The notes under the pieces were generated by a model. That model worked only from the letters and a program-made list of their open reading frames with translations, was not told the DNA's origin and did not search any database. A stretch of DNA of 64,000 nucleotides from an uncultured Propionibacteriaceae bacterium (GTDB lineage Bacteria; Actinomycetota; Actinomycetes; Propionibacteriales; Propionibacteriaceae). Below, piece after piece: positions 19,770 through 27,627 of this stretch. Location of the stretch: the NCBI GenBank assembly GCA_937926975.1, contig CALBCJ010000010.1, positions 53,413-117,412 of the forward strand, in the 5' to 3' direction. Within the stretch, counting starts at the first letter, position 1; each line of letters begins with the position of its first letter. The translations under genes were made by a program, and so were the position numbers.

Positions 19770-19979
19770 GTGCCGCGCCGCGTCTTCACCGATCTCGACC
19801 TGCACGGGTCGACACCGGCTCGCGCCCAGCCCCGGATCGGCGAGTGGGGACCGACCGGCGTTCCCAGCACCCGCTTCAAGGTGTGGTGGCGGCTGTGGGC
19901 CATCCTGCTCTTCACCGCCGCCGCGGGAGCCGTGATCGGGGTCGGCTACTACGTCTTCACTCTTCTGAGCCAGGTCTGA
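19770..19979 (+). CDS. Small single-pass membrane protein
   Basis: 69 residues: a basic/polar N-terminal half (RIGEWGPTGVPSTRFKVWW) and one C-terminal transmembrane helix (about 42-66, LWAILLFTAAAGAVIGVGYY). No family recognised. The GTG start is supported by the TACACT hexamer placed for a leaderless transcript and by coding-like third-position GC. It lies between ligA and a secreted fibronectin-III protein. Confidence 0.6.
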   Translation: MPRRVFTDLDLHGSTPARAQPRIGEWGPTGVPSTRFKVWWRLWAILLFTAAAGAVIGVGYYVFTLLSQV

Positions 19980-20074
19980 CCCGGCCGCCGCCGGGGGCTA
20001 GACGGGACCGGTCCGGTGGCGTACGGTGACGCTCACAAGTGGCATGGGTCGTTGGCTCGAAGGGGGCAGGGATC

Positions 20075-20503
20075 GTGCATCGGGCGTGGACTGGGGTGGT
20101 GGGGCTCCTCTGTGTTCTGTGCTGCCTACTCGTCGTCACTACCCCGGCCTCGGCAGCGGGGGGCGAGGCGCCGACGGGGCTGGTGGCCTCGACCGCGCGG
20201 ATGCCGGCGGGTGCTCTGCGGGTCTCCTGGCAGGCGCCGGAAGGGCAGCTGGCTGGCTACGTGCTGGCCTGGGCCAGCACGACCGCACCGTCGGGGCAGC
20301 ATCGGGTCCGGGTCGAGCAGACCAGCACCGTCCTGACCGGGCTGCGCCCCGGCGCGGAGTACCAGGTCCGCGTGGCCGCGGTGCGCTGGGACGGAACTGT
20401 CACTCCGGCCGCGGTGGTCCAGGTCTCCCTGCCGCAGACCTCGCAGGTCCCAGGCGACGCCACCGGTGACGAGAGCGCGCCGGGAGCCGGTGCCGACAGC
20501 TGA
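20075..20503 (+). CDS. Secreted protein with one fibronectin type III domain
   Basis: 142 residues: signal peptide (about 1-29, hydrophobic GVVGLLCVLCCLLVV, cleavage probably after PASAA), then one Fn3 domain (APTGLVASTA, SWQAPEGQLAGYVLAW, LRPGAEYQVRVAAV) and a short Ser/Gly/Asp tail. Such single Fn3 proteins often bind polysaccharide or other proteins outside the cell; no enzyme domain is attached. GTG 20075 is preferred because a purine-rich GGGGGCAGGG stretch precedes it; an in-frame start at 20039 would add 12 residues ahead of the signal peptide. Confidence 0.65.
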   Translation: MHRAWTGVVGLLCVLCCLLVVTTPASAAGGEAPTGLVASTARMPAGALRVSWQAPEGQLAGYVLAWASTTAPSGQHRVRVEQTSTVLTGLRPGAEYQVRVAAVRWDGTVTPAAVVQVSLPQTSQVPGDATGDESAPGAGADS

Positions 20504-20529
20504 GGCAGCGCCAGCAGGCCCTAGAACCT

Positions 20530-20558
20530 GACGGGTCTGTCGTGCAGGAGAGACCGTC
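20530..20558. terminator. Inverted repeat between convergent genes, candidate bidirectional terminator
   Basis: GACGGGTCT (20530-20538) pairs with AGACCGTC (20551-20558) with one bulged G, in the 61-bp gap between the Fn3 gene and the convergent GNAT gene. Confidence 0.4.
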
Positions 20559-20564
20559 GGGTGG

Positions 20565-21212
20565 TCAGTCGGTGGGGCCCAGGCCGAGGAAGTTCCGCAG
20601 CTCGGCGAGCCCGCTGACCACGACCGGGTACGGCGGGCGGACAAAGGTCTGCGGGGTGACCACGAACTGGTCCTGGCGGTGCGGGTGGCCGTCTCGGGCC
20701 CGGACCCGGTAGCCGTTCGGCTGGTAGCCGGTCTTCTCGCTGACCCGGCGGGAGCGGGCGTTGTCTGACCAGGCCTTTGAGCGCATCTCGCTCGCGCCGA
20801 GGTGGTCCAGGCCGAAGGCCACCGCGGCCTGGCGCATCAGGGTGCCCGTGCCCTGGCCCTGGTAGGCCAGCCCGAGCCAGGAGCCGGTCTCGATCACCCT
20901 GGTGGTCACGAAGTCGGTCGCCTTGAGGTCCTGGCAGCCCACCATCTGGTGGTCCCGCTCCACCGCCAGCAGCAGGTTCCAGTCCTGCGGCGAGCAGGCG
21001 GCCCAGGCCCGGTAGTAGAACCGCAGCGACTCCCAGGGCTGGTTGTCGACCAGGTTCCAGGCAAAGTTGAACGGCCGCTGGTCCGGGGCGTGGATCCCGG
21101 CCTGGGCCAGCTCGGCGACCCGTACCGCGTCCTGCTCCCGCAGTGCCCGCAGGGTCACCGGGCCGCAGCTGATCCGTACGGCGAAGGGCGGAAAGATCTG
21201 CTCCAGGGTCAT
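20565..21212 (-). CDS. GNAT family N-acetyltransferase (RimJ/RimL type)
   Basis: About 215 residues. The RimJ/RimL-like GNAT core includes an opening beta strand GPVTLRALREQD, the acetyl-CoA segment GSWLGLAYQGQGTGTLM (Q/R-x-x-G-x-G/A loop) and a terminal motif NARSRRVSEKTGYQPNGY. Probably transfers an acetyl group to a protein N-terminus or small amine; target unknown. ATG 21212 is used; a GTG at 21230 in the same frame would add six residues. Confidence 0.8.
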   Translation of the reverse strand: MTLEQIFPPFAVRISCGPVTLRALREQDAVRVAELAQAGIHAPDQRPFNFAWNLVDNQPWESLRFYYRAWAACSPQDWNLLLAVERDHQMVGCQDLKATDFVTTRVIETGSWLGLAYQGQGTGTLMRQAAVAFGLDHLGASEMRSKAWSDNARSRRVSEKTGYQPNGYRVRARDGHPHRQDQFVVTPQTFVRPPYPVVVSGLAELRNFLGLGPTD

Positions 21213-21414
21213 GGGGCCTGATGCTGGCACAGCGACCGCGACCCTGCCCAGCGGTTTTCCCGCCGGTCGTGAACGTGCGGCTCGAAAGCCTGCCGGTAGA
21301 CGTCAGCCCGTTGCGGTGGGCCTGTCCGGGGACGAGGCCTTCGGTTGTGGCCGACCTCCGACCACACCGGGTCGATGACCTGCGCTACGGCACGGCGCAC
21401 CCGTCCGTACCGTC

Positions 21415-21420
21415 TAGCAT
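21415..21420 (+). promoter_or_regulatory. -10 element TAGCAT upstream of gatC
   Basis: TAGCAT lies 23 nt before the GTG of gatC, leaving a short leader that contains the GAAGGAGG ribosome-binding site. Confidence 0.4.
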
Positions 21421-21443
21421 GTCGACCCGACGAAGGAGGACTC

Positions 21444-21740
21444 GTGGCGCTGACCCCTGACGATGTCGGCCGGCTGGCCAGGCTGGCCCGGATCGACCTG
21501 ACGCCGGAGGAGCGGGCGCGGCTCGCGCCGCAGCTGAAGCTGATCGTGGAGTCGGTGGCCCGGGTGTCCGAGGTCGCCGGGGCCGACGTCCCGCCGACCT
21601 CGCACGCGCTGCCGCTCACCAACGTGATGCGCCAGGACGTGGTGCAGCCGTCGCTGTCACGGGAGGCGGTGCTGGCGATGGCGCCCGAGGTGGACGAGGA
21701 CCGGTTCCGGGTCCCGAGGATCCTGGGGGAGCAGGCGTGA
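21444..21740 (+). CDS. gatC: Asp-tRNA(Asn)/Glu-tRNA(Gln) amidotransferase subunit C
   Basis: Small structural subunit (98 residues) that wraps GatA and stabilises the GatCAB complex converting Glu-tRNA(Gln) and Asp-tRNA(Asn) to the amide forms. Typical GatC layout: LTPDDVGRLARLARIDLTPEE at the start and FRVPRILGE at the end. Start choice: GTG 21444 follows GAAGGAGG with a 4-nt gap. The stop overlaps the gatA start (GTGA). Confidence 0.95.
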   Translation: MALTPDDVGRLARLARIDLTPEERARLAPQLKLIVESVARVSEVAGADVPPTSHALPLTNVMRQDVVQPSLSREAVLAMAPEVDEDRFRVPRILGEQA

Positions 21741-23245
21741 GCATGATCACCTGGACCGCGGCCGAGATGTCCGCCCGGCTGGCGGCGAAGGACGTGTCGG
21801 CAACCGAGCTGGTGCAGGCCCACCTGGACCAGATCGAGGCGGTGGAGCCGCAGGTCCACTCCTTCTTGCACGTGGACGCCGAGCGGGCCCTGGCGACCGC
21901 CCGCCAGATCGACGACCAGCGGGCCGCCGGGGCCGAGCTGGGGCCGCTGGCCGGGGTCCCGGTCGGGCTCAAGGACGCCTTCTGCTACCAGGGGGCGCCG
22001 ACCACCTGCGGCTCGCGGATGCTGGAGGGCTGGCTGCCCCCGTACAGCTCGACCGTCGCCCAGCGGCTGCTGGACCACGGGCTGGTGATCCTGGGCAAGA
22101 CCAACCTCGACGAGTTCGCCATGGGCAGCTCGACCGAGAACAGCGCGTACGGCCCGACCCGCAACCCGTGGGACCTGGACCGGGTCCCGGGCGGCTCCGG
22201 CGGCGGCTCCTCAGCCGCCCTGGTCGCCTACGAGGCCCCGCTGACGATCGGCTCCGACACCGGCGGCTCGATCCGGCAGCCGGCGGCGCTGACCGCGACG
22301 GTCGGGGTGAAGCCGACCTACGGCGCCGTCTCCCGGTACGGCCTGGTCGCTACCGCGTCCTCACTGGACACACCCGGCCCGTGCGCCCGTACGGTGCTCG
22401 ACGCCGCCCTGCTGCACCAGGTGATCGCCGGGTACGACCCGCACGACTCGACCTCGATCAGTGCGCCGCTGCCGGAGGTGGTCGAGGCCGCCCGGACCGG
22501 CGACGTCCGCGGGCTCAAGGTCGGCATCGTCACCGAGCTCGGCGGTGAGGGCTACGCCCCTGGCGTGGAGCAGCGCTTCGGCGCGGCCGTCGAGCTGCTG
22601 CAGCAGCTCGGGGCCGAGGTGGTCGAGGTCTCCTGCCCCAGCTTCGACTACGCCCTGCCCGCGTACTACCTGATCCTGCCCAGCGAGGTGTCGAGCAACC
22701 TGGCCCGCTTCGACGCGATGCGCTACGGGCTGCGCTGCGGCGACGACGGCAGCCGGTCGGCGGAGGAGGTGATGAGCCTGACCCGCGGCCAGGGCTTCGG
22801 TGACGAGGTGAAGCGGCGGGTGATCCTGGGCACCTACGCCCTCTCCTCGGGCTACTACGACGCCTACTACGGCTCGGCCCAGAAGGTCCGCACCCTGATC
22901 GCCCGGGACTTCGCCCGGGGGTTTGAGCGGGTCGACGTGCTGGTCTCGCCGGCCACCCCGACCACCGCCTTCCGGCTGGGGGAGCGGGTGGACGACCCGC
23001 TGGCCATGTACAAGGCGGACCTGTGCACCATCCCGGCCAACATGGCCGGGGTCTGCGCGGCCTCGTTCCCGGTGGGCCTGGCCCCCGAGGACGGGCTGCC
23101 GGTCGGCTTCCAGGTGATGGCGCCGGCCCTGGCCGAGGACCGGCTGTACCGGGTCGGAGCGGCTCTGGAAGCGGCCCTCCCGCCCAGCCTGGCCGGGCTA
23201 CCGCCCTTGCCCGGCTCCCTGGCCCTGAAGGAGGACGCCCGATGA
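21737..23245 (+). CDS. gatA: Asp-tRNA(Asn)/Glu-tRNA(Gln) amidotransferase subunit A
   Basis: Amidase-signature subunit that releases ammonia from glutamine for the transamidation. About 502 residues. The Ser-cisSer-Lys triad is in VGLKDAF (Lys) and GGSGGGSSAAL (Ser), with the later GSDTGGSIRQPA block. GTG 21737 overlaps the gatC stop (GTGA); an ATG two codons later at 21743 is the alternative. The stop overlaps the gatB start (ATGA), so C, A and B are translationally coupled. Confidence 0.96.
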   Translation: MSMITWTAAEMSARLAAKDVSATELVQAHLDQIEAVEPQVHSFLHVDAERALATARQIDDQRAAGAELGPLAGVPVGLKDAFCYQGAPTTCGSRMLEGWLPPYSSTVAQRLLDHGLVILGKTNLDEFAMGSSTENSAYGPTRNPWDLDRVPGGSGGGSSAALVAYEAPLTIGSDTGGSIRQPAALTATVGVKPTYGAVSRYGLVATASSLDTPGPCARTVLDAALLHQVIAGYDPHDSTSISAPLPEVVEAARTGDVRGLKVGIVTELGGEGYAPGVEQRFGAAVELLQQLGAEVVEVSCPSFDYALPAYYLILPSEVSSNLARFDAMRYGLRCGDDGSRSAEEVMSLTRGQGFGDEVKRRVILGTYALSSGYYDAYYGSAQKVRTLIARDFARGFERVDVLVSPATPTTAFRLGERVDDPLAMYKADLCTIPANMAGVCAASFPVGLAPEDGLPVGFQVMAPALAEDRLYRVGAALEAALPPSLAGLPPLPGSLALKEDAR

Positions 23246-24735
23246 GCGAGCGGCTGCTGGACTACGACGAGGCGGTGGAGCGCTTCGACCCGGTGCTGGG
23301 GCTGGAGGTGCACGTCGAGCTGAGCACCGCGTCGAAGATGTTCTGCGGCTGCTCGACCGCCTTCGGTGCCGAGCCCAACACCCAGACCTGCCCGGTCTGC
23401 CTGGGCCTGCCGGGGTCGCTGCCGGTGGTGAACGAGCGGGCCGTCGAGTCGGCGGTCCGGATCGGGCTGGCGCTGGGCTGCGAGATCGCCGAGTGGTGCC
23501 GCTTTGCGCGGAAGAACTACTTCTACCCCGACATGCCGAAGGACTTCCAGACCAGCCAGTACGACGAGCCGATCGCCTTTGACGGCGAGGTCGAGGTCGA
23601 GGTCGGCCAGGTCTCGTACCGGGTGCCGGTGGAGCGGGCCCACATGGAGGAGGACGCCGGCAAGCTGCTCCACGTCGGCGGGGCGACGGGCCGGATCGTC
23701 GGTGCCGACTACTCGCTGCTGGACTACAACCGGGCCGGGGTGCCGCTGATCGAGATCGTCACCAAGCCGGTTCTGGGGACCGGGGCCCAGGCACCGCAGG
23801 TCGCCCGGGCGTACGTGACCTTCCTGCGCGACATGCTGCGGGCACTCGGGGTCTCCGACGTCCGGATGGAGCAGGGCTCGCTGCGCTGCGACGCCAACGT
23901 CTCGCTGATGCCGAGGGGGAGCACCCAGCTCGGGACCCGGACCGAGACCAAGAACGTGAACTCGCTGCGCTCGGTGGAGCGGGCGCTGCGGTACGAGATC
24001 TGCCGCCAGGCGGCCCTCCTGGCCGACGGCCAGCCGGTACGGCAGGAGACCCGCCACTGGCACGAGGACGGCGGGTTCACCACGCCAGGCCGCTCCAAGG
24101 AGCAGGCCGAGGACTACCGCTACTTCCCTGAGCCGGACCTGGTGCCGGTGGCCCCCAGCCGGGAGTGGGTGGAGCGGCTGCGCCAGACCCTGCCCGAGCC
24201 GCCAGCGGCCCGGACCCGGCGGCTGCGTGAGCAGTGGGGCTTCTCAGAGCGCGAGATGGGTGATGTCGTGGCGGCCGAGGCGCTCGACCTGATCGAGCAG
24301 ACGGTGGCTGCCGGGGCTGCGCCGCAGGCCGCCCGCAAGTGGTGGCTGACCGAGCTGGCCCGCCGGGCGAACGAGGCCCAGGTGCCGCTGGCCGAGGTCG
24401 GGATGACCCCAGTCCAGGTGGCGGCGGTCCAGGCCCTGGTGGACGCCGGCACTGTCAACGACACGCTGGCCCGCCAGGTGATTGACGGGGTGCTGGCCGG
24501 AGAAGGAGAGCCGACCGACGTGGTCCAGGGCCGGGACCTGGCCGTGGTCACCGATACCGGTGCCCTGGAGGCGGCGGTGGACGCGGCGATCGCGGCCGAC
24601 CCGGACGCGGCACAGAAGGTCCGCGACGGCAAGGTGCAGGCTGCCGGAGCCCTGATCGGACGGGTGATGAGGCAGATGCGGGGCCAGGCCGACGCGGCAG
24701 CCGTACGGGAGCTGGTCCTGACCCGCCTGAGCTGA
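23242..24735 (+). CDS. gatB: Asp-tRNA(Asn)/Glu-tRNA(Gln) amidotransferase subunit B
   Basis: tRNA-binding and kinase-like subunit of GatCAB. 497 residues: cradle domain beginning VLGLEVHVELST, zinc-site cysteines in MFCGCSTAFG and CPVCLGLPG, helical domain and C-terminal YqeY-like domain ending GRVMRQMRGQADAAAVRELV. ATG 23242 overlaps the gatA stop. The last gene of the operon; a hairpin follows its stop codon at once. Confidence 0.96.
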   Translation: MSERLLDYDEAVERFDPVLGLEVHVELSTASKMFCGCSTAFGAEPNTQTCPVCLGLPGSLPVVNERAVESAVRIGLALGCEIAEWCRFARKNYFYPDMPKDFQTSQYDEPIAFDGEVEVEVGQVSYRVPVERAHMEEDAGKLLHVGGATGRIVGADYSLLDYNRAGVPLIEIVTKPVLGTGAQAPQVARAYVTFLRDMLRALGVSDVRMEQGSLRCDANVSLMPRGSTQLGTRTETKNVNSLRSVERALRYEICRQAALLADGQPVRQETRHWHEDGGFTTPGRSKEQAEDYRYFPEPDLVPVAPSREWVERLRQTLPEPPAARTRRLREQWGFSEREMGDVVAAEALDLIEQTVAAGAAPQAARKWWLTELARRANEAQVPLAEVGMTPVQVAAVQALVDAGTVNDTLARQVIDGVLAGEGEPTDVVQGRDLAVVTDTGALEAAVDAAIAADPDAAQKVRDGKVQAAGALIGRVMRQMRGQADAAAVRELVLTRLS

Positions 24736-24769
24736 CCCCTGGCGGCGGTCCGGTCTGTTCTGCCAGGGG
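24736..24769 (+). terminator. Terminator-like hairpin after gatB
   Basis: CCCCTGGC (24736-24743) and GCCAGGGG (24762-24769) form a perfect 8-bp stem with an 18-nt loop directly after the gatB stop codon. No U-tract follows. It separates gatCAB from the response regulator gene. Confidence 0.55.
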
Positions 24770-24812
24770 GAGGCGCCTCCTGCGTGCTGGCGCGCTCCCG
24801 GGGCGCCTGGGC

Positions 24813-24818
24813 TATTGT
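24813..24818 (+). promoter_or_regulatory. Candidate -10 element TATTGT for the response regulator gene
   Basis: TATTGT stands out in a GC-rich gap, 30 nt before the GTG at 24849; an AAAGG ribosome-binding site lies between. No clear -35. Confidence 0.35.
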
Positions 24819-24848
24819 TCGGGTCGTTCCCACAAGAAAGGTGCACCG

Positions 24849-25580
24849 GTGCCCTCGACCGACCGTCGACTCGAGCTGCGGGTTGTCTCCTCGGAGCGCA
24901 GCCCCTCCGGGCCTCGGGCCGGGGAGGCCACCCGGGTCCTGCTGGCTGACCCGACCACGCTGCTGCGGCGGGCGGTCGCCCGGCTGCTGGCGCTGCAGCC
25001 TGACTTCCTGGTGGTTGGCGAGGCCGACAACGGCGCGGACGCGGTGAAGATGGCCGGCCGGTTGAGACCCGACCTGGTCGTGCTCGATGCTGCTCTGCCG
25101 GTGCTGGCCGGGGCTGAGGCGGCCCAGGTCCTGCGTGAGCGCTACCCCGAGATCCACGTGGTCGTGCTGGCCGGGGCCTGCGATGACGCCGACTTTCACC
25201 GCGCCGTACGGGCAGGTGTCAGCGGGTACCTGCTCAAGGACCTGGCCCCAGAGCAGCTGTTCGAGGCGCTGCGGGCGGTGATGCGGCACGAGACCCCGGT
25301 CGCTCCCGCTCTGGTGACCAGGATGCTCACCGAGCTGCGAGAGCGCGACCGGGACCCGGCTCCGGCTGGCGGCCCGCAGCTCAGCTTCCGGGAGCGGGAG
25401 ATCATGCGGCTGGTGGCCCAGGGGCTGAGCAACAAGGAGATCGGCGCCCGGCTGCACATCACCGAGGGCACGGTGAAGACCCATGTCCACAACGTCTTGC
25501 ACAAGCTGAAGATCGAGAACCGGATCCAGGCGGCCGCTTACGTCGTACGCAACGGGCTGGGTGGCCCGGCGCAGCTCTGA
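24849..25580 (+). CDS. Orphan NarL/LuxR-type response regulator with incomplete receiver pocket
   Basis: 243 residues: a 26-residue N-terminal extension, receiver domain (about 28-150) and C-terminal LuxR helix-turn-helix (LSFREREIMRLVAQGLSNKE, then ITEGTVKTHV). The phospho-acceptor Asp80 (LVVLDAALP) and the conserved Lys130 (YLLKDL) are present. The usual Asp-Asp pair is Asp34-Pro35, and the switch Thr/Ser is Ala108, so phosphorylation may be weak or absent. No histidine kinase is adjacent. It sits directly upstream of nrfH on the same strand, which makes it the natural candidate regulator of the nitrite reductase operon (inference). The GTG start follows an AAAGG motif. Confidence 0.82.
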   Translation: MPSTDRRLELRVVSSERSPSGPRAGEATRVLLADPTTLLRRAVARLLALQPDFLVVGEADNGADAVKMAGRLRPDLVVLDAALPVLAGAEAAQVLRERYPEIHVVVLAGACDDADFHRAVRAGVSGYLLKDLAPEQLFEALRAVMRHETPVAPALVTRMLTELRERDRDPAPAGGPQLSFREREIMRLVAQGLSNKEIGARLHITEGTVKTHVHNVLHKLKIENRIQAAAYVVRNGLGGPAQL

Positions 25581-25625
25581 GCTCCTCTATCTTCGCTGTA
25601 CCCAAACCCTATCGCCGGATGGATT

Positions 25626-25659
25626 GTGCCCGAGCCCTCTGGGGCACCAAGATCCCCAG
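25626..25659 (+). promoter_or_regulatory. Two overlapping inverted repeats in the nrfH upstream region
   Basis: GTGCCC (25626-25631) can pair with GGGCAC (25642-25647), or CTGGGG (25639-25644) with CCCCAG (25654-25659). The two pairings share GGG and exclude each other. They could be alternative mRNA structures or protein-binding sites between the regulator gene and nrfH. Function is inference. Confidence 0.35.
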
Positions 25660-25692
25660 TGTCGGTAAGGAGTCTGCGATCGGGAGGGCGCG

Positions 25693-26178
25693 ATGGCGAG
25701 CCGGGCAGCACAGGGGCTGCTGCAGAAGCTGGCTGCTCTGTTCCCGGTGGTCGTGGCGGCCCTGATCGGGGTGACGATCGGCATTGGGGCCTTCACCTTC
25801 GTCTACGCAGGGGGGCCGAGCTACTTCGGCAACGACCCCGCGACGTGCAACCAGTGCCACGCCATGAACGAGCAGTACGACTCGTGGTCCAAGGGCAGCC
25901 ACAAGGCCGTGGCTGGGTGCAACGACTGCCACGCCCCCCACGACAGCGTGGTCGCCAAGTACTACACCAAGGCTGAGAACGGCTTCTGGCACTCACTGAA
26001 GTTCACCACCGGCGACTACCCCGAGAACATCAAGATCCGCGAGAGCAACCGCAAGGTGACCGAGCAGGCCTGCCTGCACTGCCACCAGCAGTTCGTCTCC
26101 GACCTGAACCAGACCCGGCCCCACGACCAGCAGGTGGGCTGCATCAAGTGCCATGACCAGGTGGGACACAAGAGGTGA
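25693..26178 (+). CDS. nrfH: Cytochrome c nitrite reductase small subunit (tetraheme quinol dehydrogenase)
   Basis: NapC/NirT/NrfH family protein that takes electrons from menaquinol and passes them to NrfA on the outer face of the membrane. 161 residues: one N-terminal membrane anchor (about 17-40) and four CXXCH heme sites at 52-56, 76-80, 127-131 and 150-154. The first is CNQCHAM with Met58, the pattern of the Met-ligated heme 1 of Desulfovibrio NrfH. ATG 25693 follows GGGAGGG. First gene of a tight six-gene operon. Confidence 0.95.
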   Translation: MASRAAQGLLQKLAALFPVVVAALIGVTIGIGAFTFVYAGGPSYFGNDPATCNQCHAMNEQYDSWSKGSHKAVAGCNDCHAPHDSVVAKYYTKAENGFWHSLKFTTGDYPENIKIRESNRKVTEQACLHCHQQFVSDLNQTRPHDQQVGCIKCHDQVGHKR

Positions 26179-26182
26179 TGAG

Positions 26183-27625
26183 ATGAGCGACTCCGAGGTC
26201 AGGCCCGGCGGCGACGGCGTCGAGGGCGAGAAGGGCTCGGCGGTGAAGCAGGGCCGGCGACGCTGGATCCTCCCGATCACCTTGGCGATGCTGGCCGGAG
26301 CCGTGGTCACGGCAGGGATCGCTGCCCTTCTGGTCAACATCATGCAGCGCAAGAGCGAGGGTACGACCCAGCCGTACCGGGTGGTGGAGCTCACCGAGGA
26401 CACCGACGACCCAGCGGTCTGGGGGCAGAACTTCCCGCTGCAGTACGAGACGTACAAGAAGACGACGGAGATGGCGCCCCAGGACCAGGTCCCGAGGCAG
26501 GCCACCGCCGACGACCCGCGGACGGTGACCGCGCACTCGAAGATCGAGGCCGACCCGCGCCTGGTGACCATATGGCAGGGCTACGCCTTCGCCGTCGACT
26601 ACCGCGAGCCCCGCGGCCACGAGTACATGCTGGTCGACCAGCAGCTGACCAAGCGGGTGACCCAGTTCAAGCAGCCTGGGGCCTGCCTCAACTGCCACGC
26701 CTCGACGGTGGGTGTGATGAAGAAGCTGGGCAACGGCAGCACCACGGCCGGCTTCGACGCGATGAACAAGATGACCTATGCCGAGGCCTCTAGCAACGCC
26801 AGCCACCCGGTCGCCTGCATCGACTGCCACGACCCGAAGACCATGAAGCTGCGGGTGACCCGACCGGCTCTGATGGAAGGGCTCAAGGCCTGGAAGAACA
26901 ACCCCGGCTACGACGTGAACCGTGACGCGACCCCGCAGGAGATGCGGACCTACGTCTGCGCCCAGTGCCACATCGAGTACTACTTCAAGGGTGAGGGCAA
27001 GACCCTGACCTTCCCGTGGAAGTACGGTCTGACAGCACTCGACGCGGTGAAGTACTACGACGAGGAAGGCTGGACCGACTTCGAGCACACGCTCACCGGG
27101 GCCAAGGCGCTGAAGGCCCAGCACCCTGACTTCGAGACCTTCAGCCAGGGTGTGCACGCCCGGGCCGGAGTGACCTGCGCCGACTGCCACATGTCGTACC
27201 TGCGCTCGGGCGCCACGAAGTTCACCGACCACCAGGTGCGCAGCCCGATGGCGACCTCGGAGACGATCAACCGCTCCTGCCTGACCTGCCACCGCAGCAC
27301 TGAGGCCGAGATGAAGGGCCGGGTCGAGCAGATCCAGACCCGCTACGAGGGAACCAAGAACCAGGCCTTCGACGCGCTGGACGCGTTGATCCAGGACCTG
27401 AAGAAGGCCCAGACCGATGGCACCCCGGCCGACCGGATCGCGATCGCCCAGTCCTACCAGCGCCGGGCGCAGTTCCAGATGGACTACGTGGTGAGCGAGA
27501 ACTCCCGCGGCTTCCACGCCCCGCAGTACACGATGACCCTGCTGGCCGACGTCACTGACTCGGCCCGGCGTGGGCAGCTGGCCCTGCGCGGTGACCCGCA
27601 GCCGATGAGCTCGCAGCCGAGGTAG
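26183..27625 (+). CDS. nrfA: Pentaheme cytochrome c nitrite reductase (ammonia-forming), CXXCH active-site variant
   Basis: Reduces nitrite to ammonium with six electrons. 480 residues: N-terminal membrane helix (about 28-54) without an evident cleavage site, then five heme motifs CLNCH (168-172), CIDCH (212-216), CAQCH (259-263), CADCH (332-336) and CLTCH (366-370). In most NrfA the first is CXXCK, giving a lysine-ligated catalytic heme; here it is CXXCH. Catalytic Arg224 (MKLRVTR), Tyr266 (CHIEYYF) and His314 (KAQH) are present, as are the calcium ligands Glu265, Lys311 and Gln313. ATG 26183 lies 5 nt after the nrfH stop, with AGAGGTGA upstream. Confidence 0.94.
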   Translation: MSDSEVRPGGDGVEGEKGSAVKQGRRRWILPITLAMLAGAVVTAGIAALLVNIMQRKSEGTTQPYRVVELTEDTDDPAVWGQNFPLQYETYKKTTEMAPQDQVPRQATADDPRTVTAHSKIEADPRLVTIWQGYAFAVDYREPRGHEYMLVDQQLTKRVTQFKQPGACLNCHASTVGVMKKLGNGSTTAGFDAMNKMTYAEASSNASHPVACIDCHDPKTMKLRVTRPALMEGLKAWKNNPGYDVNRDATPQEMRTYVCAQCHIEYYFKGEGKTLTFPWKYGLTALDAVKYYDEEGWTDFEHTLTGAKALKAQHPDFETFSQGVHARAGVTCADCHMSYLRSGATKFTDHQVRSPMATSETINRSCLTCHRSTEAEMKGRVEQIQTRYEGTKNQAFDALDALIQDLKKAQTDGTPADRIAIAQSYQRRAQFQMDYVVSENSRGFHAPQYTMTLLADVTDSARRGQLALRGDPQPMSSQPR

Positions 27626-27627
27626 TC

